A stretch of DNA of 64,000 bases from Oligoflexia bacterium (GTDB lineage Bacteria; Bdellovibrionota_C; UBA2361; JAFLCA01), in assembly GCA_019694465.1 (NCBI GenBank), contig JAIBBV010000008.1:18086-82085 (forward strand), given 5' to 3'. Of the stretch, positions 35,175 to 44,398 are shown piece after piece. Both the position numbers and the translations under genes were made by a program. The notes beneath the pieces were generated by a model. That model saw only the letters and a program-made list of their open reading frames with translations. It was not told the origin of the DNA and did no database searches. Numbering within the stretch: the first letter of the stretch is position 1; every line of letters begins with the position of its first letter.

Positions 35175-35879
35175 TCAGCGCGTTCTGCGTCGTCTAAAGA
35201 TTAGCAGTAAGGCCATACCGGCGACAAAGCCGCCAATGTGAGCCATGTATGCCACCCCGCTGGCTTGCCCAGCCGCAGCTCCAGCCTGTCCTATAACTTG
35301 AAGCACAATCCAAAAACCAAGCACAACGATGGCAGGTAGAATGATAATGTCTCTGCCCACCATCACTCGCACCCTATTGCGTGGATAAAGTGCTAAGTAG
35401 GCACCTAAAACGCCTGCTATCGCGCCTGAGGCTCCCAGACTGGGAATCACAGAGTTGGGATCGGCATACACATGCGCTAAGGCAGCACCGATGCCGCACA
35501 AAAGATAGAACAACAAAAACTTAAAGTGCCCAAGATAGTCCTCGATCTGATCACCGAATATTCCAAGGTAAACCATGTTGCCGATAATGTGCATCCATGA
35601 GCCATGCATAAACATGGCGCTAAAGATCGTAACGGAAATTGGATCAGGACTGGGGTACAGGCGCAGCGGCAAAACTTGACCCTGCACTTGTAGTTTGATG
35701 GTTTGGGCCAAGTCTACATGATGAGTGATTTCGTAGGGTACAGTACTAAGTGCATTGGTGAAGGGCTCACCGCGCGTGAGCTGCAAAAACCACATATAGG
35801 CATTGGCAGCCATGATGGCGTAGACCACGACCGGAGTGCTGCGTCGTTGGCTATTGTCGTCGCCTAGGGGGATGAACAT
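35175..35879 (-). CDS. Rhomboid-family intramembrane serine protease
   Basis: This 234-residue membrane protein has the rhomboid core: MHGSWMHIIGN (His97, Asn101), the GxSG nucleophile in GASGAIAG (Ser151) and the catalytic His in MAHIGGFVAG (His214). It has six to seven hydrophobic segments and a loop 1 domain at 40-80. It cleaves substrates within the inner membrane. It is monocistronic, and its substrate is unknown. Confidence 0.95.
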   Translation of the reverse strand: MFIPLGDDNSQRRSTPVVVYAIMAANAYMWFLQLTRGEPFTNALSTVPYEITHHVDLAQTIKLQVQGQVLPLRLYPSPDPISVTIFSAMFMHGSWMHIIGNMVYLGIFGDQIEDYLGHFKFLLFYLLCGIGAALAHVYADPNSVIPSLGASGAIAGVLGAYLALYPRNRVRVMVGRDIIILPAIVVLGFWIVLQVIGQAGAAAGQASGVAYMAHIGGFVAGMALLLIFRRRRTR

Positions 35880-36063
35880 AGAGGCTTATAATGGCATATC
35901 GAGGCGTCCCCCAGCCATGCCTACAGTCATTGCAAATTGTAGTGTAATTAGGTTGTTAGGCTAGGCGCGGCTAGTGTATCGGGAGGTGGTGCTTGCTGCA
36001 TGCTTTCTGTGGGCCGGTTGATTTGCAGCGCGGCGACGATGCAGGTATTTTAGCGGGCAATTT

Positions 36064-37251
36064 ATGTCTTCAGCCAACTATCAGCGAGTTATCCTTCACC
36101 CCAGCCGCGACGTTTCCTTGCGTCGCGGGCATCCATGGCTCTTCTCGGGAGCTGTCGCCAAGGTTGAAGGAAAGCCCAATCCAGGCGATCTTGTCAGTGT
36201 GCATACCAGTGATGGTGAGACACTTGGGTATGGCCATTGGTCGGTCAGCAGCATTGCCGTCAAGATTTTAGAATTCGGCTCACAACCATTTGATGAAGCT
36301 AAGTTTATACAGCAGGCGATTGCCGCAGCTTATGCGCGGCGCAGGGCGATTGGACTATTAGATAGCACCGATACCGACGGCTACCGTTTAGTACATGCTG
36401 AAGGCGATAAGTTGCCTGGGCTAATCATTGATGTATTTTCGACAAGTTGCGTAATTCAATTTCAATCTGAAGGTATGCTACGTCTCAGAGACGAAATTGT
36501 GGCAGCCTTACGCGAGGTACTTGGGTCAAAGTTACAGTGTATTTACCAAAAGGCATTCGATCTGGGTGAGAAGCGTGGTGAAGTGGAAGGCCAATATCTG
36601 TTTGGGCAAGCTTCGCTCAGAAATTTCCGCGAGAACGGAATGACTTTCTTGGTAGATTGGGAGCGTGGACAAAAGACAGGTTTTTTTCTTGATCAGCGAG
36701 AGAACCGAGCGCTAGTTCAAAAAATGGCAAGGGGAAAGTCCGTCCTTAACTGCTTCTCCTATAGTGGCGGCTTCAGTGTGGCAGCCCTTGCAGGCGGCGC
36801 GCATTCAGTCCTGTCGGTTGATTCTTCGCGCGCGGCGCTTGCGCTTTGCGCTGAAAATGTCACTCTTAATTTCCCTGCCGCTAATCACAAATGCCAAGAA
36901 GCAGACTGCCTGCAGTTTTTGCATACGATACCACCCGACTATGATCTAATTGTGCTTGATCCACCGGCGTTCATTAAGCATCGCGGAGCGTTTAAGGGCG
37001 GATTAAAGGGCTACGAGACTATAAATTTTTTGGCGATGCAGGCAGCGCGCCCGCATAGTTTGCTTTTTACCTTCTCCTGTTCGCAGTTGTTGTCCAAAGA
37101 GGATTTTTGGGAGCTGCTGACCCGCTCGGCTGCTCGAGCTGGCAGAGAAGCGCGAGTACTTCAATATCTACGCCAAGCGCCTTGTCACCCTGTGCCGCTA
37201 ACGCACCCAGAGAGTGACTACCTAAAGGGATTTGTCCTTGAAATCTCTTAA
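36064..37251 (+). CDS. rlmI: RlmI-like 23S rRNA m5C methyltransferase
   Basis: This 395-residue protein has an N-terminal PUA domain (VILHPSRDVSLRRGHPWLFS), a linker, and a SAM-dependent methyltransferase domain with VLNCFSYSGGFSVAALAGGA (motif I), LIVLDPPAFIKHRGA (motif IV) and LLFTFSCSQ, where the cysteine fits the m5C mechanism. The family methylates 23S rRNA. Its end overlaps the start of a second methyltransferase by 20 bp. Confidence 0.9.
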   Translation: MSSANYQRVILHPSRDVSLRRGHPWLFSGAVAKVEGKPNPGDLVSVHTSDGETLGYGHWSVSSIAVKILEFGSQPFDEAKFIQQAIAAAYARRRAIGLLDSTDTDGYRLVHAEGDKLPGLIIDVFSTSCVIQFQSEGMLRLRDEIVAALREVLGSKLQCIYQKAFDLGEKRGEVEGQYLFGQASLRNFRENGMTFLVDWERGQKTGFFLDQRENRALVQKMARGKSVLNCFSYSGGFSVAALAGGAHSVLSVDSSRAALALCAENVTLNFPAANHKCQEADCLQFLHTIPPDYDLIVLDPPAFIKHRGAFKGGLKGYETINFLAMQAARPHSLLFTFSCSQLLSKEDFWELLTRSAARAGREARVLQYLRQAPCHPVPLTHPESDYLKGFVLEIS

Positions 37252-38233
37252 ATTCGATTTACTGCCTCTTGTTGAGCAGGCACTCACAGTTCGAAAAGCT
37301 CTTTGGGAGCGCGAGACTACTGTACGGCTCTTCGACGGGACAGCGGATGGAAGTGATGAGTTTTTCATAGATCGGCTCGGTCCGTGTGTGCTGATGCACG
37401 TTTTAGTCGATGAGGGGTCCGATCTTTCAAATCTTAGACCTGGCATTGAGCAGGCTGCACAGAGGCTATTGTCGGCTACACAATCCAAAGCGGTATACTT
37501 GCGAGTGCATGCTAAGCAAGCGCGTGAGAGCGCAGATAGGGCGGCAGAATTACTTTGTGGTCAGGCTTGTCCCGAATTTTGTGTTGAAGAGCAGGGCATG
37601 CGCTATCTTGTGCGGCCGGAGCAGGCAGTGAATGCCGGGGTCTTTGTCGATACGCGTGAAGTGCGTAAGCTGCTTAGAACTTCTTGCGCGGGACAACAGG
37701 TGCTTAATCTGTTCTGTTATACCGGTTTGCTCGGCCTTGCCGCTTTGTGCTCCGGAGCCGAGGTGGTTACGCAAGTCGACGTCAGTAAGTCCATTTTGCA
37801 GTGGGCAGGCGAGAACCGTGCGCTGAATGAAGGGTCTGCGCATGGCACTATGCGCCTAATTTGTGACGACGCAGTTGTCTTCCTAGAGAAGGAGAGTCGG
37901 CGCCATGAGCGTGGCAAACAGGGCTATCATACTGTAATCATTGATCCTCCTTCCTTTGGTTCGGGTCCAAAACGTAGCTTCAGTCTACAGCGCAACATGC
38001 CGATTTTATTGAGTGGAGGAATGAAAGTACTCGAGCCAGGGGGCAGACTGTTCGCAATGTGTAATCTGCGGGCGTTAAGCAGCGCGGATCTTTACGACAT
38101 GCTACAGCAGGCTGCAGCTTCCCTCGGACGTCGAGTCCAAAATTGGCAGACGTTGGAATCCCCAGCGCCTGACTTCAGAACTCCACCGACGCAGGCTTCT
38201 TCGATGCGTGGCATTCTCGCGTGGCTGACCTAA
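37232..38233 (+). CDS. Second RlmI/RlmK-like SAM-dependent methyltransferase
   Basis: This 333-residue protein is related to the preceding gene but lacks a full PUA domain. The methyltransferase core has VNAGVFVDTREVRKLL, VLNLFCYTGLLGLAALCSGA, VIIDPPSFGSG and LFAMCNLRALS. The TTG start at 37232 lies inside the previous gene and is the only start that keeps the N-terminal domain, so translation is probably coupled. It likely modifies rRNA or another RNA, but the target is not predictable. GSGP replaces the KxxG context of RlmI motif IV. Confidence 0.82.
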   Translation: MSLKSLKFDLLPLVEQALTVRKALWERETTVRLFDGTADGSDEFFIDRLGPCVLMHVLVDEGSDLSNLRPGIEQAAQRLLSATQSKAVYLRVHAKQARESADRAAELLCGQACPEFCVEEQGMRYLVRPEQAVNAGVFVDTREVRKLLRTSCAGQQVLNLFCYTGLLGLAALCSGAEVVTQVDVSKSILQWAGENRALNEGSAHGTMRLICDDAVVFLEKESRRHERGKQGYHTVIIDPPSFGSGPKRSFSLQRNMPILLSGGMKVLEPGGRLFAMCNLRALSSADLYDMLQQAAASLGRRVQNWQTLESPAPDFRTPPTQASSMRGILAWLT

Positions 38234-38304
38234 TTTTAGGTTGTGGCTGGTGGGGGCGTGCCGGCTCGAAGCAGCGCCTGCCTCATTAGGGAAGCAAAGG
38301 CACG

Positions 38305-39126
38305 ATGCACAAATTCGGACGCATCGATAAAAAGCAGAGCCCTTCTAGTAAACGTCAAGCCGTTTTGGTGGCGATCATTGTATTTTGCTTTGTGGCATTG
38401 TTGGGCGTGCCAGTGCTTGTGATGCGCGATGCGGCACCGCTGCCAATGATCGATGCAGAGCCTGTTCAACAAATGAGCAGTGAAGTGCGTGTAAAACCCG
38501 ATGGCAGCATCGATGTTACAGAAATTTACAGAATCGCTAGTGAGGGCAAACAACTTAAGCATGGCATATTGCGTGCCTTCCCTCTGGCGTATGTAGATGA
38601 GTTCGGCGCTGCTTTACCAACCACCTATACTGGCAAATCGGCGCTGCGAAACGGACTCGATCTTCATTGGACAAATCCGGCTCCGGAAGAAGGTTTTACG
38701 CTGTTCTATCTGGGAGACGAAAATATTCCACTTGAGCAGGGCATGCATGAATTTGTCTTTAGCTACAACGTTCAGGGTCGGGTTGGTAAGCATGATGCTG
38801 CTGCCTATTTATCGTGGGAAGTTAATCCATACTGGCCAATCGCAACACAGCAGATTGTGGCGGAAGTCAAACTACCAGCTTTTGTGGAAGCGGCTTCGGT
38901 TACTTATGCTGCGCGTATCATCGGCCCGACTGAAGATCTTACGCAGGCGCCCTCAAAATCTGGCAACTTAAGTCCAGTAGTGAAGGCAGAATTTTTTGAT
39001 GCTGGCAAACTCGATCCGACCGCCAGAGATGTGTTGGGAGTGCGCTTTCAAATGTTGCGCAATCTTCAGCCCTATGAGCGTCTACTGGTCACGGTTTGGT
39101 GGCCAGAAGGCTTCATGAAGCGCTAA
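38305..39126 (+). CDS. DUF2207-type membrane-anchored protein, short form
   Basis: This 273-residue protein has one N-terminal span (AVLVAIIVFCFVALLGVPVL) followed by an extracytoplasmic beta domain. It matches the DUF2207 N-terminal pattern: SSEVRVKPDGSIDVTEIYRI, KHGILRAFPLAY, then FVFSYNVQGRVG and YLSWEVNPYWPIATQQI. Typical DUF2207 proteins continue with more membrane spans. This one ends after VTVWWPEGF, so it is a short variant or a natural truncation. Function is unknown. Confidence 0.75.
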   Translation: MHKFGRIDKKQSPSSKRQAVLVAIIVFCFVALLGVPVLVMRDAAPLPMIDAEPVQQMSSEVRVKPDGSIDVTEIYRIASEGKQLKHGILRAFPLAYVDEFGAALPTTYTGKSALRNGLDLHWTNPAPEEGFTLFYLGDENIPLEQGMHEFVFSYNVQGRVGKHDAAAYLSWEVNPYWPIATQQIVAEVKLPAFVEAASVTYAARIIGPTEDLTQAPSKSGNLSPVVKAEFFDAGKLDPTARDVLGVRFQMLRNLQPYERLLVTVWWPEGFMKR

Positions 39127-39237
39127 TGCCGAATCTACTTCGTCCGCTAAGCACCGGTCCAAATTGGGTGCTATCCGTAACTTTATGGCCATGCTTTTGC
39201 TATGCTGTTACTCGCCTTTGCTATGGGAGTGCGTAGC

Positions 39238-39283
39238 AAGTTGCCGCAGCTCGCTTCGCTCTCAATACGAGTCCGTTAGGTTT
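39238..39283 (-). repeat. Dispersed intergenic repeat copy (minus orientation)
   Basis: The reverse strand reads CCTAACGGACTCGTATTGAG, then AGCGAAGCGAGCTGCGGC and ends near GCTACGCACT, matching the copy at 33408-33470. It lies between the DUF2207-like gene and hisS. Confidence 0.7.
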
Positions 39284-39353
39284 GTAATTTGACGCATGTG
39301 CAGCTAGAATGGCCCAAGACGCAATTGCTAAATGCTCTAATTGGACTTTTCTT

Positions 39354-40643
39354 ATGTCAGCCAAAGATATCGGGGTAGCACCTCCCAAGGGTTTTCGTGA
39401 TTTTTTGCCGCGTGAAACCGAGTTGCGTGATCGCGTGTTGGCCGACATCTTGCGAGTATATCGCTCGTATGGATTTGAGCGTGTTGATACACCAGCGATA
39501 GAGGATTTGCGCCGTCTTCAGAAGAGTGAAGGGGGAGAGAATCTCGGCTTGATGTTCCGGATTCTTAAACGCGGAGATAAGTTAGATCTTTCCAAACCAG
39601 GCCTTAATCCTGATGACTTAGTCGACCTCGGTCTGCGCTATGATCTAACGGTGCCACTCTCGCGGTACTACGCAAATAATAAAGAATCCCTTCCAGCGAT
39701 CTTTAAGGCAGTCCAGGTTGGTCCGGTATGGCGAGCTGAAAGACCCCAGGCGGGACGTTTCCGTCAATTCGTACAGTGTGACATAGACATCATCGGTGGC
39801 GCTGCTCCAGCCGTGGAAGCCGAGCTGATGACGGCCACGCAGGAGGCGCTCGCAGCTGTAGGTATTCAGAATCTTGTGTTGCGTCTAAACGATCGTCGCA
39901 TCCTACTAGCAATGGTTGCAAATGCTGGCATTTCCGAGGATCGCGCTGCCAAAGCATTGGTGCTGCTTGATAAGCTCGATAAGTTGGGCCTGGATGGAGT
40001 GAAGGGAGCCTTCCTGGCAGATGGGTTTGGAGAGGAAGCCACACAGAAGCTAATCACTTTTGCAGCCAAGGTGCAGGCTATGCCTGCTGCTGAGCGACTC
40101 GAGGGGGTTAGGAGTGGGTTGGCGTCACTAGTGCCGACGCTGGTCTTTGATGAGCTGGCGCAGATTCTTGCCTCGGTAAAGCCAGGTCTTTGCCAGGGGA
40201 ATACAATTGAGTTTGATCCATTTCTCGTGCGTGGAATGGGCTACTATACCGGGGCTGTCTTTGAAATTAGCTCCCCGGAATTCGGTAGCTCTGTTGCTGG
40301 TGGTGGTCGTTATGACAAGTTGATCGGGAACCTCTCAGGGGTGGAGGCGCCAGCATGCGGATTTTCAATTGGCTTTGAACGCATAACCTCAATCCTGGAA
40401 GAGCGTGAGCGGTCCGGTGGCTCGGTGGCCCCAAAAGTTGCGATATTCTACGATGCTGGCCCAGGCACGCTTGAGGCGGTGATGGTAGCAGCGCAGGGGC
40501 TGCGCAAACAGGGCACCATCACATCCATATTTGAGAGCCCACGAAATATGAAAAACTCTCTTGAACGGCTAAAGCTATCTGGTTACACCGGATTTGCACG
40601 CTTTAAGTCGGGAGAGGCGCTTTCTATTAAGTCGCTAGAATAG
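39354..40643 (+). CDS. hisS: Histidyl-tRNA synthetase
   Basis: This 429-residue class II synthetase charges tRNA-His. ATG 39354 gives MSAKDIGVAPPKGFRDFLP, the normal start. An in-frame ATG at 39309 would add 15 unlikely residues. Motif 2 is WRAERPQAGRFRQFVQCDID, the histidine-specific loop is LVRGMGYYTGAVFEI, and motif 3 includes GGGRYDKLIG and CGFSIGFERI. A short anticodon-binding domain closes the protein. Confidence 0.97.
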   Translation: MSAKDIGVAPPKGFRDFLPRETELRDRVLADILRVYRSYGFERVDTPAIEDLRRLQKSEGGENLGLMFRILKRGDKLDLSKPGLNPDDLVDLGLRYDLTVPLSRYYANNKESLPAIFKAVQVGPVWRAERPQAGRFRQFVQCDIDIIGGAAPAVEAELMTATQEALAAVGIQNLVLRLNDRRILLAMVANAGISEDRAAKALVLLDKLDKLGLDGVKGAFLADGFGEEATQKLITFAAKVQAMPAAERLEGVRSGLASLVPTLVFDELAQILASVKPGLCQGNTIEFDPFLVRGMGYYTGAVFEISSPEFGSSVAGGGRYDKLIGNLSGVEAPACGFSIGFERITSILEERERSGGSVAPKVAIFYDAGPGTLEAVMVAAQGLRKQGTITSIFESPRNMKNSLERLKLSGYTGFARFKSGEALSIKSLE

Positions 40644-40669
40644 ATACCTCTCCCATCTCGGGAGTAGCC

Positions 40670-42325
40670 ATGCCACATCGTGATTTCATTCCGCGCTCGT
40701 ATCTTTATTTGCGGAACGGGTATACGAGTTCTGCGTTTCTTTCAGATGTTATCGCTGGAACGACAGTCGGAATTGTGGCACTGCCACTGGCCATGGCCTT
40801 GGCTATCGCGTCGGGACTTACCCCTGAACGTGGGCTAATCACTGCCATTGTAGCCGGGTTTTTGATATCGGCCCTAGGCGGCAGTCGTGTTCAGATCGGC
40901 GGTCCAACCGGCGCCTTTGTTGTTATTGTATCGGGTATCGTCGCACGACGCGGCTACGATGGACTGGTAGCTGCGACATTTATCGCCGGAATTATTCTGC
41001 TCGTGCTGGGGCTGGCGCGTTTAGGGAAGATGATTAAGTACATCCCACACCCAGTAACTACTGGATTCACTTCGGGCATAGCCGTCGTAATCTTCTCAAC
41101 ACAAGTACGTGACTTTTTGGGCCTGGGCATTCCTGCGCCGCCGGCAGACTTTATTGATAAATGGGCCGCATATCTAGGGGGACTGGCAACCCTTTCTTGG
41201 CATACTGCTGTGCTAGGAGTTATCTCCTTAGCCACATTGATTTACTTCCGTCGTTTGGACCCGCGCATTCCAGGCGCACTGATTGTGGTGGTTTTCTCGT
41301 CAATCGCCGTATGGGCTCTGGGTTTGCCAGTTGAGACGATCGGCTCGCGCTTTGGACAAATCCCCACCTCCTTTCCACCGCCACATTTTCCTGAGCTTAG
41401 TATGCCACTGCTAAAAGAGCTCTTGCCTGATGCATTGACCATAGCCCTGTTGGCAGGAATTGAATCCTTGTTGTCCGCAGTTGTGGCGGATGGCATGACT
41501 GGCGACAAGCATAATTCCAATACAGAACTTGTGGCCCAAGGTGTAGCTAATATCGCATCTGTGGTATGCGGGGGAATTCCAGCCACGGGTGCCATCGCAC
41601 GCACCGCTACTAATATCAAGACCGGTGCCAAAACACCATTGGCCGGAATGATCCACGCCTTGGTGCTTTTGCTATTCATGCTGTTGCTCGCGCCATTAGC
41701 AGCCTACATCCCACTCACCACCCTGGCTGCCATACTGTTCATCGTGGCTTGGAATATGAGCGAAGTAGATAGGTTTCGCTACTTGCTACGCGCGCCACGC
41801 GGGGATGTAGCAGTACTATTGTCCACGTTCCTTTTGACAATTTTGGTTGATCTAACTTTGGCAGTTGAGGTGGGCATCGTGATGGCAGCGCTTCTATTTA
41901 TGAAACGCATGAGCGATGTAACTGATGCCATCGTCGAACACAAAGTTCTCACAGATGATGAGGGCGAGGATGATATTGATACTGAGCGCCTCCCTTCTAT
42001 CCCGGAAGGAGTGGAGGTCTACGAAGTAAATGGCCCGTTCTTTTTCGGTGTAGCGGATCGCTTCAAGGATATGTTGCATCGCGTAGAAAAAAACCCAAGA
42101 TCCTTTGTTTTGCGCCTGCGAAAAGTGCCAGTAGTAGATGCGACGGCACTGCACGCTTTGCGTGAATTTGCTCTGAAGTGCGAACGTGAAAAAGCCCAAC
42201 TAATTCTATGCGAAGTACAACCAGCGGTAATAAAGGCCATGCAGGCCATCGGTCTACTTGACACGATTCGGCCCGATTCAATTGAGGAATCACTCGAAAA
42301 GGCTCTAGAGCGCTTTAGGATGTAG
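40670..42325 (+). CDS. SulP-family anion transporter with STAS domain
   Basis: This 551-residue transporter has about 12-14 membrane segments beginning with the SulP signature (AGTTVGIVALPLAMALAIAS). A cytoplasmic STAS domain occupies about 430-545 (GVEVYEVNGPFFFGVADRFK and VLRLRKVPVVDATALHAL). It imports sulfate, bicarbonate or a dicarboxylate, and the substrate is not evident. A GGGAG Shine-Dalgarno lies in a small CTCCC/GGGAG hairpin (about 40646-40661). It follows hisS by 26 bp and overlaps the next, convergent gene by 21 bp. Confidence 0.94.
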   Translation: MPHRDFIPRSYLYLRNGYTSSAFLSDVIAGTTVGIVALPLAMALAIASGLTPERGLITAIVAGFLISALGGSRVQIGGPTGAFVVIVSGIVARRGYDGLVAATFIAGIILLVLGLARLGKMIKYIPHPVTTGFTSGIAVVIFSTQVRDFLGLGIPAPPADFIDKWAAYLGGLATLSWHTAVLGVISLATLIYFRRLDPRIPGALIVVVFSSIAVWALGLPVETIGSRFGQIPTSFPPPHFPELSMPLLKELLPDALTIALLAGIESLLSAVVADGMTGDKHNSNTELVAQGVANIASVVCGGIPATGAIARTATNIKTGAKTPLAGMIHALVLLLFMLLLAPLAAYIPLTTLAAILFIVAWNMSEVDRFRYLLRAPRGDVAVLLSTFLLTILVDLTLAVEVGIVMAALLFMKRMSDVTDAIVEHKVLTDDEGEDDIDTERLPSIPEGVEVYEVNGPFFFGVADRFKDMLHRVEKNPRSFVLRLRKVPVVDATALHALREFALKCEREKAQLILCEVQPAVIKAMQAIGLLDTIRPDSIEESLEKALERFRM

Positions 42326-43156
42326 CGCGAGAGGCCTTACCTCGAAGCGCTGATCGCGGTTTGACCAATTTTTCTGAACTTTATAGCCATTCACACTTCC
42401 ATAGGCCTGGCTAAGTGGTCCGCCCATATCCATTATTATGTCCGACACTTCGCCGTAATTGGCATCATACCAACCTAACTCACCATTATTTACATCTGGG
42501 TCGGTAGCCGCTTCCGTCCATTCGTGTGAAGCAGTTACAGTGATATTGTCGCGAGGGTTCGCGCTAAATGGGATACCATTGCCAGTGCTGCCGTATACTA
42601 CAACTGCATAGTAGATTCGCCCGAACTGTTTGCTATCGAAGCTTGAATGGTAGCCGCCAAGCCCCTCACGCGAGCTATACCCATCTGGCGATAGTAGTAC
42701 CATCCCAGGAGGAAGAAATAGGGTAAACACATCCTGCTCTGATGTTCTTTTAATGCTTCCGCTTTGAAGCCCATTAAAGATTGAGCGCTGGATGTCCAGT
42801 TCAGTGAATGCTTTCTTAGTTGGACTAAGCGTTAGGCTAGTAGAGGTGCCGACCTTGGCGCGCTTCACCCCATACTCTTTCCACACGCGAGTATAGGGAC
42901 TACCTAGGATGTCCTTTGAGAACTTGTCTAGATACTGCCGATCCTGGGCTCCGCGGGTAGTTCTCCAGTAATCTCCAATGTACACATTGCTGAATACCGG
43001 TGCGCTCAGAATCCTGCCGCCGTGGTATGTGAGTTCTGGAGTTGGAAAGCTGACATGGTTGTTAAATGAATTGATAGATGTATCCATAGTCCTGATGTAT
43101 TTAGGGGGCGTTACAGAAATAGACTTACGTTGCGGCGCATATTTGGATTGAGCCAC
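42305..43156 (-). CDS. Putative metalloprotease-like protein with HEWTE motif
   Basis: This 283-residue protein has ITVTASHEWTEAATDPD followed by GELGWYDANYGEVSDI. The HExxE plus distal Asp/Glu arrangement resembles a zinc site in secreted hydrolase-like families. The earlier part (HGGRILSAPVFSNVYIGDYW) looks like a compact beta-rich domain. There is no signal peptide, so export is uncertain. The 3' end overlaps sulP convergently. The hydrolase assignment rests on the motif alone. Confidence 0.6.
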   Translation of the reverse strand: MAQSKYAPQRKSISVTPPKYIRTMDTSINSFNNHVSFPTPELTYHGGRILSAPVFSNVYIGDYWRTTRGAQDRQYLDKFSKDILGSPYTRVWKEYGVKRAKVGTSTSLTLSPTKKAFTELDIQRSIFNGLQSGSIKRTSEQDVFTLFLPPGMVLLSPDGYSSREGLGGYHSSFDSKQFGRIYYAVVVYGSTGNGIPFSANPRDNITVTASHEWTEAATDPDVNNGELGWYDANYGEVSDIIMDMGGPLSQAYGSVNGYKVQKNWSNRDQRFEVRPLALHPKAL

Positions 43157-43321
43157 GACGTTTCTAAATTGTTCGCACTATTAAAAATTTGCGTAGCTAG
43201 GGTTGGGCCAGCGAGCTTCGAATCGTTCTATGCCACAACTTGCCTACGCATTTGTTTCGCCAAATATAATCGGAATCGGCAAGTTGGTGTTGCGAGGTTG
43301 CAAGACAAAGCGGGTCTTGTC

Positions 43322-43463
43322 TTAGAGTGCGTAACAAAATGAAAACTACTGCGCCAAGCTATATACGGCCTGCAACAGCGTCAGGCTGCGCAACCCAATC
43401 CTCAAAGAAATATGCTACGTTTCCGGTTGTTTTGCTTGCCTTCATTTTGTTACGCACTCTTAA
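43322..43463. repeat. 142-bp element with 20-bp perfect terminal inverted repeats
   Basis: The left arm AGAGTGCGTAACAAAATGAA (43324-43343) is the exact reverse complement of 43441-43460. About 97 bp lie between, including an inner GCCTG/CAGGC pair. The arm sequence GTTACGCACTCTTA also ends other copies of the dispersed intergenic repeat. There is no transposase. It looks like a MITE-like or composite repeat, just 3' of ppsR. Confidence 0.75.
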
Positions 43464-43480
43464 TATCTATTAGACCGCTT

Positions 43481-44305
43481 CTAGTAGCCGTGTCGCTCCA
43501 GCTTTGTTTCATGCAGTATAATAGTGGCAATTTCTTCGATCGATTTCTTTGTAGTATTGATCATTGGAATGCGGTCCTGTCGCATAAGGCGCTCTGCGCT
43601 GCGGATCTCTCGTTGACAGTTTCCGATGTCAGCATACTCACTACCAGGTCGTCGTTCATTGCGGATTTGTTGCAATCGTTCTGGGTCAATTGTCATGCCG
43701 TACAATTTGGAACGCTGAAGCAGCAATTGTGGTGGTAGAGATTCGCGCGATAGATCTTCTGGGGTAAGTGGGTAATTAGCGGCGCGCACTCCGAACTGCA
43801 TGGCCATGTATAGAGATGTCGGCGTCTTGCCGCTGCGTGACACTCCAACTAAGATCACATCAGCGCGTCCAAAATCGGAAACACCCAGGCCATCATCGTG
43901 GGCAAGCGAAAAATTCACAGCTTCAATCCGCTCATGGTAGGCCAAATTATCTTCAATTGAATGCGACGATCCAACCGTGTGAGAAGCTTTCACTCCTAGT
44001 TCACCTTCCAGGGTTGTGAGTGACGAATCCAAGCAATCTATAAATAGAGCTCTAGCAGACCGCAGCACGTCTTTGACGCTTGGGTCGATTAGGGTACTAA
44101 AAACTACAGGCCTGGCTCCATCGCGATCGGCCTGCTGGTCAAGACGTTCAACTACAGCGCGAGCGCGCTCCGGAGAGTCTACAAATGGGATGGTGGTCTG
44201 GGAGAATAGAAACTGGGGAAACTGTGTTACAACACTGTGGCCTACCACTTCCGCAGTAATACCAGTGCGATCCGACACATAGAACACGCTGCGCCGTTTA
44301 GCCAT
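43481..44305 (-). CDS. ppsR: PEP synthase regulatory protein (kinase/pyrophosphorylase, DUF299)
   Basis: This 274-residue PSRP starts VFYVSDRTGITAEVVGHSVV and has the P-loop GVSRSGKTPTS and the C-terminal MINTTKKSIEEIATII. It inactivates PEP synthase by ADP-dependent phosphorylation of a threonine next to the catalytic histidine, and reactivates it by phosphorolysis. It is divergent from ppsA (94 bp between starts), its expected target. Confidence 0.96.
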   Translation of the reverse strand: MAKRRSVFYVSDRTGITAEVVGHSVVTQFPQFLFSQTTIPFVDSPERARAVVERLDQQADRDGARPVVFSTLIDPSVKDVLRSARALFIDCLDSSLTTLEGELGVKASHTVGSSHSIEDNLAYHERIEAVNFSLAHDDGLGVSDFGRADVILVGVSRSGKTPTSLYMAMQFGVRAANYPLTPEDLSRESLPPQLLLQRSKLYGMTIDPERLQQIRNERRPGSEYADIGNCQREIRSAERLMRQDRIPMINTTKKSIEEIATIILHETKLERHGY

Positions 44306-44398
44306 GCGATTTCCTTTTGAGCTGCCTCAGTTCTGGTCTACGATAGCAAAGATAGCATGATCTCGTGAAAATTCTCAGCATTGAAAAGGGTAGGGCCT

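Noticed and set aside
34896..35241. Two overlapping plus-strand frames before the rhomboid gene
   Set aside because: They lack ribosome binding sites, have no protein-like pattern, and the second runs into the rhomboid gene on the opposite strand.
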